From Cordilura impudica (lineage: Eukaryota; Arthropoda; Insecta; Diptera; Scathophagidae): a stretch of 64,000 nt of DNA. A program made the position numbers and the translations under genes. Positions 34,736 through 45,671 of this stretch are shown piece after piece. Below the pieces are notes generated by a model. That model saw nothing but the letters and a program-made list of their open reading frames with translations, was not told where the DNA came from and made no database searches. Position 1 is the first letter of the stretch. The number at the start of each line of letters is the position of its first letter. The stretch covers positions 119,451,520-119,515,519 of the forward strand of contig OY821521.1 in the NCBI GenBank assembly GCA_963682025.1, in the 5' to 3' direction.

Positions 34736-35564
34736 CAGCCCAATTCTAAATATTCCCAGGGAAATGAGATCCCGGGGAATTCATTTTTCCCGAGAATAAA
34801 TCCTCCTATTCTAAACAGGCGGGGAGAAGAATAATATGGGAGAGAGAATTTCGATTATTCGAAGACAGCTGTTTTGCTTCAGTTGTTTTGTTTTGTTTAC
34901 ATATTTAAAAATTTTTGTGGAAATTAATAGTAAAACTTTTTTTAAAATCTTTAATAAATTAAAATAAATACAAAAAATGTTCAGTGTAGCGTTTCTGATG
35001 GTAGCTGTAGCAGAAGAGCAGCAGCAGGACAAGACGGAGCAAAGCATGGCAAGAAGAAAGCTACGTGATGCCAGCAACCCACTTGAATTGCCTGCTGAGT
35101 TTAATTTCCACTCCAAATTGCGCCATACCCGGCTTAGCTCCTCCTTGCTTCCTTTGAACATCCCGCATGCAACATCAGGGGTGGCTTGCATTGTGTTCAA
35201 AAGAACATGAATTTGTTTTTTTTGTTGCTTTTGACCTGAAAGCAACAGTAATGCCATAATAATATTATTATACAAAATTTTAAATGATATATATTACTAT
35301 TTTTCATAAAAATATTAAATACTTACATTTTTCGCAGCACTCCCTCTCAATTTTTTTGGCGGAATTATTCCCAAATTATTCTCCCTTTTATTGACATTCA
35401 GAATAGCTACTTTTTTTCCCGGGGAAGAGATTCCCATTTTCGAAGTTCTTTTAGAATAAGGGTAAAGGGAAAAGAGAAAAAATTCCCGGGGAGATTTTAT
35501 TTAGAATAGGGGAACAGGGAATAGGGAAAAAATTCCCAGGGAATTCTAATTGAGAATTGGGCTG
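34736..35564. mobile_element. Non-autonomous Harbinger-like element with Myb-like gene fragment
   Basis: 829 bp, starting CAGCCCAATTCT and ending with its complement, flanked by TAT on both sides; copy 1 has the unfilled site near 12470. The termini have several CCCGGGAA/TTCCCGGG-like motifs. A minus-strand gene fragment lies inside. The 3-bp duplication and the Myb/zeste-like fragment point to PIF/Harbinger, although TAT is not the canonical TTA. Confidence 0.7.
34975..35275 (-). pseudogene. Fragment of Myb/SANT (zeste-like) Harbinger accessory protein
   Basis: Part of a 154-residue minus-strand frame reads TMQATPDVACGMFKGSKEE and then SRVWRNLEWKLNSAG, which looks like the Myb/SANT-like domain of regulatory protein zeste-type partners of Harbingers (W-spaced helices). 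The part after LNSAG is not domain-like, so the gene is deleted internally. Confidence 0.5.
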
Positions 35565-38039
35565 TATATATATGTATGTATGTATATTCATAGTAACTGC
35601 ATGTTAGAAATAAATCGGTTATTTTATTTACATAAAATTCTGCAGTATTTTGTTGTGGGGAAAATACATTTCTTTTGTATTAACATGAATGTTAATATTT
35701 TCAACTAGATATCATACAGAACAATGTTAAGAGTATACACGGGTTGGTCTTTTATTTCATACGTTTTTTCATTATTCTTTTACAAATATGAACATAAGTT
35801 TGGCATATTACCCACCAATCTCACATCACACTGCAAGTTCGAAAAACTCAATACACTCACATTTTTTTTACTAATACACACACATTTTTCGCAGTGGTCA
35901 CACTAATGGCACCAAATTTTTCGTGCGAATAGTGGCAGACACTAACGATGATTAATGTTACCCTGTTATAAATTTAATGCAAATTTACTGGATTCTGTAA
36001 AATTGTAATTAAAGTTTTAACTTGTTAAATCTATTATAATGATTTATTTTTTGAAATGCGCATACAAAAACTCAAGTTTGTTAATTATAGAGCATAAATA
36101 TTATATTCACTATTATTAAAATAATACTAATATTAATAAATGTAAACATTTTCCCTCAAACATGTGCCTGTATAATAAACTTGGTAACTCTACTTAAAAT
36201 AAAATAAGAGAGAGAAGTATACAAATTTTTTCAAGTTTACGCTTCGACATTTTAAAAATGAGATTGCAGTCAGATGTTTGAGCATAAAATTTAATGGCGA
36301 TGGATTCGACTAATTCGAACAATTTTTCGTTGATAATACGTACACAACGATTCTACAATTTCAGTGTGATGTGAGATTGGGGGGTTAACTTTTTGCTGTC
36401 TTTACAAAATAGAGTTCGTCAATGAGTTTTTTGCTTACAAAACAGTTCTACATAGTTATATAGAATTATTATTCTGCTTTACCTATAAAATATCTGATTG
36501 CGATTACATCTAATTTTTAAAAATTGTTTATAATTAATAAAGCATTATTCACATAAATACAAAATTTCACTTTTTAAATTTTCCATTCAAATTTAAGAAA
36601 ATATCAATTATAATAAAAACTGAAAATAAAATTTCCAATTACAAATTAGAAAATATTAATTGAGTTTCAGAAAATCATATCAAAACGTCGGAAATAATAA
36701 TTTTAAATTTAGAAATATCTTTACATTTAAAAATGTTTACATTTAAAAAAAATATTGCCATTCAGGAGATATTAATAACTTTTCAGTACCGCGATTCAGT
36801 AACTTCTTTTAACGATAGTCGAATTGTAAAAAAAAAAGAAAATTGCAAAATTATCAGTAAAATTTTGAAACGATATTCGCTATTGTTAAAGTCAGCTGTT
36901 GTTGATATCTAAACGACAACCATTTTTGTGTTGTTTATCCAATCGATAAAAACTTAAATTTTTAGGTTGAAATGTCGTCATACATAAATAAAAATCATGA
37001 AATAGTGAAAATATTTTGCTTTAATTAAAAAACTTTTTTATATAAATAAAAAAATTAAATAGCATATTCAATTCATTATTTCATTTTCAAATAAATAAAC
37101 AGAAATATTAGTAAAAAAAATAAAGATATTAAACATAAACATAAAATCATCCTGTCAAACACGAAGTAATTTGTTTTTTCTATTCTTTGTGTTTTTCGCT
37201 TATTTTGACAGAGATGCCACTCCTTTACAATTTAAATAAATAGAAAAACAGATTTGTCGATATTAATTTAAATTCAATGAATTTAAGAAAACCTCAAATG
37301 ATATTTAAGAATTGCTAACATAAAAATTGTTACATAAGTAAACGTAATTTTATGAGAATGTTATTTTTTATTTTATATATAAATTTTCACAATTTTTTTT
37401 GGATGAAAATTTGAAGTTTTTCAGAAAATAAAGATAACATTAAATTATTTTATTTAAAATGTTTGGGACTTTTCGTTTTTTGCGTTTTTCATCCCTAATT
37501 TGATTATTTATTATTATAAATTTATTCTCTATGTTTTCAAAATATGGCAATATTTTAAAAAAAAGTTGAGAGAGCTTTTTTTTGGTTATTATTTTGTTAC
37601 TCCATCCGACCTATATGGCCACAATGAAGAAATATTTGGCCAGTTAAAAGAAACTATACAGCCATCTCCAATTAGCACGATTTAATGCATATAGCCACTC
37701 TACACAACCATTACCTTTGCAATGGAGGTTAGGGCGAGCTATTTAATTAGCAAAAACTAAATTAAACGAGAAGTTATGTCATATAACCGGAAACGCATGC
37801 ATATAGGTATATAACCAAAATGCATGCCGATCAGCAACCACGATGACCAAAAAGCAAACACCGAAATAAATCCGAAATAATAGAAAAGAAGAAAACCAAC
37901 CCAAAGAATTTGCTGAAATAATTTGGTATTAAGTTTAACAAATTGTTTACTTTTTCATTTACATTTATTATCAAGACTCAAACCGAGGTGGAGGGTATCA
38001 AAGATTCGGCACAGCCGAATTTAACACTCTTACTTGTTT

Positions 38040-38266
38040 ATTATGGCATTATCACTTCCTTCACAAAAATGACATTTAAATTCCTCTTTCTCATTTTTTA
38101 ATAAAAATGCAAATTGTCGCTTATCCAGCTTAGAACATTGGGAATGAAAGACTTTATCACATTTATCGCATGCAATATTTTCTTCCATTTCTTCTTTAAT
38201 TTCCAGTTTGCATTGGGCACAAATTAATATATTACTTAGTATGCTTCTACGACTTTTACCAGGCAT
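38040..38266 (-). pseudogene. LINE-B ORF1, N-terminal PHD-type zinc finger
   Basis: ATG at 38266 starts about 76 codons with the pattern CX2C (ICAQCK), CDKC, FHSQC and CHFC, that is, a C4HC3 PHD-like finger, before the frame enters Helentron copy 2. The remainder of ORF1 lies at 28337-27744. PHD-like fingers at the start of ORF1 are known from CR1-like LINEs. Confidence 0.75.
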
Positions 38267-39035
38267 ATTTTCAATAAAACCAAATATTATGTTGCTTAAT
38301 AAAAATTATTTCAATATGGTTGAGTTTATATTTTTATAAAAACCCGATTAATTAAATTTTTAAATATTTCGTACGGAGCTACCGAAAAAAAACACTTTAT
38401 TTACAAGAGTTGCCAACTTATTTTTGAGCGAATTTTTGTTTATATGTTACGTGTTCACAAGTTTTGTTTTTTTAACTGTAGGTTTTTGTCTGTGAACTTA
38501 TGGTTTGTTTGGTGGTGACGTCCTTCAACTTTGGGGGTATGCGACCTCTAGAGTTCATTTCGTAATATAAAATAGGGAAAAAATGAAAAATACCCCAAGC
38601 CAAACTTAGCCATTTTTGATATTAAGATAAGAGGTAGAACAATTCAGGCGATTGTGGGAAACGGCGCGAATTTTTTTGTTTAAGCTTAATGCCGAGATTT
38701 ACATGATTGTGATCAAAATTAATTAATATAAAATCCCTGGTAAGTTTGAGTAAGATGAAAATAATTTGAGTTTTTCTTATTTTATGTACATATGTATATG
38801 TTTCAACAGATTTTTTCTGGCCTCCAACTGGTTGCAGGGGCCAGAATATTTATATGGAGGCCAGATGCTTTCTCTGCACCTCTGTGAACATCCGATAGAT
38901 TCGTACAGGATGCAATAACAACGAAGTTTGTGCCAGAAAAGAGGAAAGAAGCAATGTAGGGTGAAGTATAAAATTAAGTTCAGTTATATACATACATACC
39001 AACAAAAAAAATGAAAGAATCCGGAAGAAAAGAAA

Positions 39036-39250
39036 ATGATATGTAGAACAACCAACGTGTTGATAAAAAGAGAAGTGCAGGAAAGTGTAGAAGAAATACC
39101 CGTAAAAAGTGGGAAAAATTTTACTATCCGCAGGGTTAGAGAATTAAAAGTAAAACCTGAAAAGGAAGTAAAGAAAATTAAAGTAAAACCTGAAAAGAAA
39201 GTAAAGAAAATTTAAATAAAACCTGAAAAGAAAGTAAAGAAAATTAATCG
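39036..39250 (+). repeat. 33-bp x 3 tandem repeat encoding lysine-rich peptide
   Basis: Three 33-bp units (taaaacctg repeats starting at 39151, 39184 and 39217) encode VKPEKKVKKIK-like 11-mers. They lie at the end of a 59-codon plus-strand frame from ATG 39036, which stops at 39213 inside the third unit. Product unrecognised. It could be a remnant of a basic leader protein or chance coding. Confidence 0.6.
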
Positions 39251-39678
39251 AAACCTGAAAATAAATTATGAAACGCTGGAAGAAAATTAAATATTGTAAA
39301 ATTAAATGTAGTATCTGGTGCATGTTAAGTGTAGTATTAAGTTAATTATTGCAAGTGCGTTCAAGGATGATTTCCGGAACCGGGGAAATGTATCGACCTG
39401 AAATAAATAGACCGAATAATAGATTTCACATTTATACGCGAAAAGTTTAAAAAAGGATGAAGTCATATCTTAGGAAGAAGTCATATCTTAGGAAGAACCA
39501 AACCTTTAGGGAGGTCCATCAAGTGTAGGTGGTTTCATGTGCGGGTTATGGGAACCTTATTAGGCCCATGGTAAATGTGGTATCTGCAACGATATTATTA
39601 ATGGATTTTGGGTATACGATACATTTGTCTTACCGGACAATGTGAGGGCTTGGCCACCAATTTGATTTGTCTTTACAT

Positions 39679-40133
39679 GGCGTCTCGACTAGCCATATTT
39701 CATGACAATGTTCAAGTCAATGGCTAGTGGAGACTGCTAACGTTCATGTCATGACTAAAAAATCCAACTTTTTGCCATGACAGAAAGTCTGTCATAAACT
39801 CAGCCATTTATTTGAAGTTTCATATGATTTTGAAGTTTAAGTATATTAAAATGGCGCAACTTAAATTAAATAAAAGCGAAATTATTAATTTCATTCTCAA
39901 AATCTCGTGCTTTTTCTTTCATTTTTTCTTCTTCAATTTATATTTCTAGTTTTTGTAACTCTTTTAAAGCATTGAGTACAATAAAACATTTTTGTTGTTT
40001 ACGGTTCAAAGACATTTTGGAAATGAAATGGCTAAACATAATTTGCCCACTTCGCGTTTTCTCTCATTTTGTTTCTCTGACTTGAACATGAACATTGTCA
40101 TAAATTATTGCTAGTGTTAGGTTGTCGCACTTT
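39679..40133. mobile_element. Palindromic MITE-like segment
   Basis: Near the left end CATGACAATGTTCAAGTCA and, as its complement near the right end, ATGACAATGTTCATGTTCA, together with an outer CTAGCCATATTTCATG against CTAGCAATAATTTATG pairing. The middle has no gene. No clear target duplication was found, so the exact limits are uncertain. Confidence 0.45.
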
Positions 40134-40875
40134 TGATGATTGTTTTAATCTTATTTTTTTTTTGTATATATATTTTTCTTTGTTTACTTTAATTCAATTA
40201 TATATATCTATTCACTTTTAAATTTATTATATTTCGTTTTGATTATGATTTTTATTAATTATTTTAGCTTAGTTAAATTATTTTACTCCACTATATATTT
40301 TTTTTGTCTGGTTTGTAAATATGGTGAGGCCAGATCACTTGATTTTTAGTGTTGGTTTTAATTCCAAAATAATTTTAAATAATACCCAAACGGCATAATT
40401 TTTAAGAGATTATACTTTATTTATGTGGTTGTTAATTAAACTGCCATTGTAGTTTGAAGTTGTGTATTTTATATCAGAGCTAGTTTAATTAGGGCTATTG
40501 TAATAAAATATTGTCATATATTTGAGAGTAAAGTATGATTTAGTGTTGTTTTGAAAGGTATTGTGTAAGTATCATGGCGCTTGTGGGGTCGTGTTAATAA
40601 TGATGGACAGACGGACGACCATAGGTAGGGTAGGGCCAGTGAGGGACCAACATCTCTTCCCTCCAGTCGCGAAGTCTTCTTTCTTAAATAGTTTTTTGTA
40701 GTTATGTGAATTTTAATTGTTCGGACGGTTAGGTTAGGGTTTTGGCGGGATGAACCGACAACTGAGTGTTTTGTGTTCGTTTCTGTGTTAGCGGCACTTG
40801 CCGCCCTAACGCTGCTGCCGTCACGTAACAAAATACACAAATTAAGTTTTACCGCTGGTTTATATCAAAGAACAT

Positions 40876-42339
40876 CAGAAGATACCGTTATCAAATCCAA
40901 AGGAAATCAGTTGATTGAATTTTGTAATGACTAGGATTGGTGATTTTAAATGGATACACATCTGGTGATGAAAATGGCGCTAATATCTATTTAAGTAATA
41001 TGGGAAATTCTGTGAATGACATATGCGCAATATCACAAGAAGCATTACAATATGTCAAGCAATTCAAAGTCGAAGCAAAAGTCTGATCAGATCATATGCC
41101 ATTAATGTTAAAATTAAGGTTGGATGGAGTGGATGAAAGAGTTAAAGTAATGAATTTACTGCCTAAATTAAAATGGAAAGAAGAGGAAAAAGATAAATAT
41201 TAGAAAAATCTCAATAAAAATCTCAGACTACAAGCAATACAAGGTCATTCTTCAACTCTAACAGAATTAGTAAACACATTTAAGTTGTCGCTGCCAAAAC
41301 AATATGAAAACCAATATGAAGACCTGTTTTTAAAAATAGATTGTTCAACTATAAATGTCTCAAAGCCAGACAAATATCATTTAATCTATTAAATATATTT
41401 CGAAAATCAAAAAAATCAACAAGATATGGAAAAGTATCTCAGAGCCAAAAGATGTTATGTTGTAGAGTGTATAAATCAGAAGGAAAAATATTATTTTGAA
41501 CTCAATAACAAAATAAATACAACAGAACCTATTGAACCAACCACTGGTATCAAATGAAATTCGATATGCTCCAAGGTGGCAGCAGGATGAAGAGCTTGAC
41601 CGGTGTATTACAGTAGAGGAAGTAAAACAGGTTTTGCATCAATTTGAAACAGGTAAATCACCCGGAGTCGATAGAGTTCCATATGAAATGATTAAGAATA
41701 CTACAACAGAATTCCTTAAGGAATTGTCTAATACTTTTAATATTATTTTTGAATCGCAAATGATAGATGAAGAATTTGTAAAAAGTATATTTCCAATTCA
41801 TAAAAAGGGAGATATAAATGACCCTAACAACTATAGAGGAATTTCGTTTATGAATTGTTTTGCAAAAGTGCTAATGGGAATAATTCACGTCAGACTAATG
41901 AATTGGATTGAAAATCACGATATTTTAAACGAATTTCAATCTGGATTCAGGCCCCAATATTCAACCGTGGATAACATATACAACTTGGTGCTGTAGTTCA
42001 TTTGAAATTTATGGAAAAGAAAAAGATTATGCATTCTTCGTAGACTTTAAAGCAGCGTTTGCAGGGTATCCAGGGGTTCCCTTATATATAAATTACATAC
42101 GCTTGGAATTTCCACAAAAGTTGTAAATTTTATTAAAAACGTATATAGTAATATAAAATCAGCTTTTTGGACAGGAAGTGAGTTATCTGATTACTTTCAA
42201 ACCTACACCGGTGTTAAACAAGGGTGCCTTTCACCACTACTTTTTACACTGTATTTAAATGACCTACACGTGTATTTGGGGGTGGTCTGATGATAGATGA
42301 TATAATCAATATACGTTTGTTACTTTATGCAGATGATAT
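40876..42339 (+). pseudogene. LINE-A ORF2: endonuclease end and reverse transcriptase
   Basis: The endonuclease finishes with a SDHMPLMLKLRL motif near 41090 (His-Asp-like end of APE nucleases). The reverse transcriptase has an open stretch at 41532-41996: VEEVKQVLHQFETGKSPGVD, FPIHKKGD, NYRGISF and FQSGFR. It continues through broken frames to GVKQGCLSPLLFTLYLNDL and LLYADDI, where the DNA transposon at 42340 interrupts. Several stops and frameshifts are present. Confidence 0.75.
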
Positions 42340-42950
42340 CTGTGGACTTCGGACAAAAGAACTTAAGTCGAGATAAGAAAATTCTCCAGATTTTTTTATC
42401 ATATATGTAAATTTTTAGAGCGCATCTTTTGGTCTAATCGCCATATTTCTACGATATTTAGTTACAAATATATTATGTTCGACAATTCAACTTATATCGA
42501 GATTTTAAAAAATTACTTTTAACAAAACCACCTATCAGATATGTCGAAAAACGGATAAAAATTTTAAATAAATTTCTAACCAACTTTTGACAAAACATCT
42601 TATCTCGTCATAGTAGTCCACGTTTTTTTAGTAATTTGCTTTTCACAAAACAACATAATTCGTGCTTTTATCAAATGCGAAATTTTCAATTCAATTTTCA
42701 ATTTCAATTTCAATTAAATATTCTTCCTTTATTTACATATTTTAACAAATTTTGATATTTACATATGAGATCTTATCTTTACATATAGATATTGCAACAA
42801 ATAATACATAGGATCTAGAGATATTAAATAGTTTTTATATTATTTTTAATGATTTTTAAAGGAAAATGGGAGGAAAAAACCTTTATACGATTTAATAAAT
42901 TCAAATACTATCTGAAAATATTTATATGCTTATAGAAGGATTATTAGAAA
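42340..42950. other. Left subterminal region of the CTGTGG transposon
   Basis: Noncoding. Contains the repeated motif in forms such as CTTAAGTCGAGATAAG (42372), AACTTATATCGAG (42490) and CATCTTATCTCGTC (42597). No gene. The right limit with LINE-C is not sharp. Confidence 0.55.
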
Positions 42951-43002
42951 TAATAGACCTCTATAAGCATATAATTTTCAATTTGGTGATTTCTTTTTAA
43001 TT

Positions 43003-45671
43003 TTACGTTATTTCTCTACATTCTCTTATCAGTGGGTAAGAGGAATTTTCAATTTTGGCAAAGTAATTATTGTTAATCCTTGTTATGAAATCGATAATTT
43101 TTTCATAACCTGTTTCTTCATGAAGAAGATTTGTAGGATACCTCCAGGGCTTTTTATTTATCATTTTAAGACATTTGTTTTCTATAATTTGTAAGCGTTT
43201 TAGGTGGCAGTTGGCAGCGTCACTCCAAATAGGACACGCGTATGTTAATATTGGCCTTATAACACTTTTGAAGAGTAGATTTTTGTTTTGGTGGTTTAGA
43301 AATGACCTTCTATTTAGTAGTGGCCATAATGCTTTAAATGATTTTATAGCTTTTTGGCACGTAGCCATAATATGTTGTTTAAATGTAAGCTTCTTGTCCA
43401 AGACAACTCCGAGATATTTGACATCGTTAAGTACATTTATGGTATTATTTCCAATAAGAAGATGACGTCTTGGCAGTCTTTTGGGAGATTTGTTGAATGG
43501 AAAAATTATTGCTTGGGTCTTATTTGGATTAATTTTGATTTTCCATTTGTGGAAATATTTACTGCAATTTACAAGTCCTTTTTCCATTTTCTTCAGGAGT
43601 GCACTTGTAAGTTTGTTTGAAGAAATTAACGCAGTATCATCTGCGTAATAAGCAATTTTCATATATTTTGGGACTTTAAAATCGGATGTATATATCGAGT
43701 AAAGCAATGGCGACAAGACTGAACCTTGAGGTAACCCTGAGGTAATAGTTTTTGGAGTTGATGTTTCATTAATAATCGCAACTTTAAAGCTTCTGTCGTG
43801 AATGAAATCTGAAATAAGTTTACATAGATATTTTGGTATATTTGCATCAATAAGTTTAAATAAGAGGCCATTATGACAAACGGTGTCAAAGGCTTTTTCA
43901 ATATCTAACAATATTACTCCCGTTGAACGTTTATTGTTTTATTGGTGATTATTTGATTTTTAATTCTGTTTATTTGGTGAGTAGTGCTATGTCCTTTTTT
44001 AAATCCAAATTGTTCTTTAGCAACAATATAATTGGTCGTTACAAATTCACTAAGACGAGAATGTAGAATTTTTTCAAATATTTTACCAAAGTTACTTAAT
44101 AGACTGATAGGTCTGTAGCTGTTTGGGTTATTTTTTGGCTTGCTAGGTTTGTTGATAGCTATAACCTTAGCATTTTTGAAATGGTTTGGGAAATAGTTGA
44201 GTTTGATGCAGCTGTTAAATATTATAACCAGTAATTTTAGAGCTTTGAGTGGTAGTTTCTTTAAGAGCAGGTTGGGAACATTGTCAAAACCAGGGGATTT
44301 TGAGGGTTTTATTGATGAGACAATATTCGTCACTTCTTCAAGAGATGTATAAATTGCAGATTCAGAACTGGGGTTTTCCTTCTTAAAATTATTTACTGTT
44401 GTATTTATTAGTGTATCTGCCGAGTGGTTATAGTTCGAAGTGAAGTTATTTGCTTGGACAAATGTATTTGCCAGGACTTCAGCCTTGTCCTTCTCAGATG
44501 TTATTTTTGTATTTCCAACTTTAAAGTGAGCGATTTGATTTTTTCCTTTTCCTCGCAAGTTCCTGCTTATTTTCCAAAATGATTTATCACCTGGTTTTAA
44601 ATTGGATAATAATTGAGACCATTTCTTATTGCGCTCCGAATTAATACTTTTATCAATCATGTTACTTAGAAACTTAGTACATTGATTATAAAAAGTTTGC
44701 TCGGCTATATTTGAAGATCGTTGGCTTTTTCTTTTAAAGCTTCTTCTTAGTTTAATATATTTCACAGTACTTTCTGGTAATGTGTAATTATTTTGTTGGG
44801 TTATTTTAGGTGTAGACGCATCCCTTGCTTCGAAAACTACATTTATAAATTTTTGTATTTCCTGATCAATTATTACCTTTGTATTGTATATATCCGAATT
44901 TAACGTGATTTTATTGTCTAAAAAATTCATATAAATGTTCCAGTTGGTTGAACTATAATCGTAATAATTGAGGTCAGCCTGCGAGACCGTTGATCTTTTA
45001 ATTGTACATATAATGGGGCGATGGTCTGATGGTATTTCGTAATCCATTGTTTTTAGGTCTATATCTAAAGCGGAATTGCTTAAAATAATATCGACTGTGG
45101 ATGCTTCGCGATTGTGTTGATGGGGGAATAGGGTTGGACTATTAGGGTAGTGAATGAAAAAATTGCTTGATTGCTGTAGGTTGTTGAGTGCAATTCCTGC
45201 AGTATTATTTGAACGGCAATTCCAAGAACAATGTTTGGCATTTAGGTCACCAAAAACTATATATTCTTTGGTGGAAGGTGTTAGGTTCAAGATATCAGCA
45301 CAGAAGTTATGAGTATATCTTGGTGAATATAACGAAGATACAACAATAGGTCTATTATTTATAATAACTTCAATTGAGATGTTTTCGATTGATGATGTGT
45401 TTGATATAAAGAGGTTTTTATGAGCGACAGATTTATGAATTAACAGAGCTACTCCTCCTCCTCTTGCATCTGTTCTGTCACTTCTATATAAATAATAATT
45501 TTTGAAATAGGGTCTATGATTTTCTGAAAAAAATGTTTCATTCAAAGACGCTATTTTAATATTTTCTCGTTCAATTAGTATCTCAAATTGTTTTAATTTA
45601 GAAAAGTTTGAAATGCCATTAGCATTCAAGTGAAGCATTTTGAATTCGTTTAAATTATTAGTATAATCCAT
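43003..45671 (-). pseudogene. LINE-C ORF2 (APE endonuclease, reverse transcriptase), one frameshift
   Basis: ATG at 45671. The endonuclease comes first (LHLNANGI, SLNETFF, VFGDLNAKHCSWNCR, and SDHRPIICTI near residue 230). The reverse transcriptase follows from about residue 440 (SIKPSKSPGFDNVPN, NSYRPISLLSNFGKIFEKI, FGFKKGHSTTHQI). At about 43930 one base is lost or gained and the frame moves; the rest (STGVILLDIEKAFD, GLPQGSVLSPLLY, YYADDTALIS, and a C-terminal thumb) is open to 43003. Endonuclease nicks target DNA and the RT primes on it. A single indel is the only visible lesion, so the parent was recently active. Confidence 0.85.

Larger units (their letters stand above)
28338..38039 (+). 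mobile_element. Helentron-like element, copy 2 (with three MITEs)
   Basis: It is the same unit as 6871-15010, with the same TATACCCTCC start, internal second 5' end (32584), 3' hairpin TTCGGC-ACA-GCCGAA and CTTACTTGTTT end. It is inserted in LINE-B ORF1 between A residues (T-T on the plus strand), as expected for Helentrons. Relative to copy 1 it carries insertions at 31188-31662, 34135-34626 and 34736-35564, has one unit of the 280-bp repeat, one extra 8-bp GTCCGTCT unit at about 32717, a 25-bp hairpin sequence near 32460, and lacks about 100 bp after 35683. No protein gene of its own is seen. Confidence 0.82.
25988..40863 (-). mobile_element. Insertion block holding LINE-B (CR1-like) and nested elements
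   Basis: It is flanked by ATCAAAGTACAT (25976-25987) and ATCAAAGAACAT (40864-40875), a probable 12-bp target duplication. On its minus strand, ORF1 begins at 38266 with a PHD-type finger, is cut by Helentron copy 2, and resumes at 28337. ORF2 (endonuclease and the beginning of the reverse transcriptase) runs from 27684 to about 26050. The remainder of the reverse transcriptase is missing, which is unusual because LINEs normally lose the 5' end. The 2.5 kb right of 38400 may be the 5' untranslated region with further insertions. PHD-ORF1 plus APE-RT is known from CR1-like LINEs. Confidence 0.65.
38267..40863. other. Unclassified 2.6 kb beyond LINE-B ORF1
   Basis: 38270-38420 looks like the LINE-B 5' leader. 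Beyond it are a small lysine-rich frame with 33-bp repeats (39036-39250), a palindromic MITE-like segment (39679-40133), AT-rich sequence (40140-40560) and a GC-richer stretch (40570-40840) that could be the true 5' end of a minus-strand LINE. A 108-residue minus-strand frame in the last part is not recognisable. It may also contain an unrecognised LTR element. Confidence 0.35.

Noticed and set aside
39679..40133. Full DNA transposon with target duplication
   Set aside because: Terminal complementarity is clear but no duplication or shared terminus was found, so only a MITE-like call is given.
40514..40840. 108-codon minus-strand frame
   Set aside because: Long mainly because the stretch is GC-richer; no motif seen and it could be LINE 5' untranslated sequence.
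43175..43620. Plus-strand frames of 88-96 codons inside LINE-C
   Set aside because: Antisense shadows of the LINE-C reverse transcriptase.
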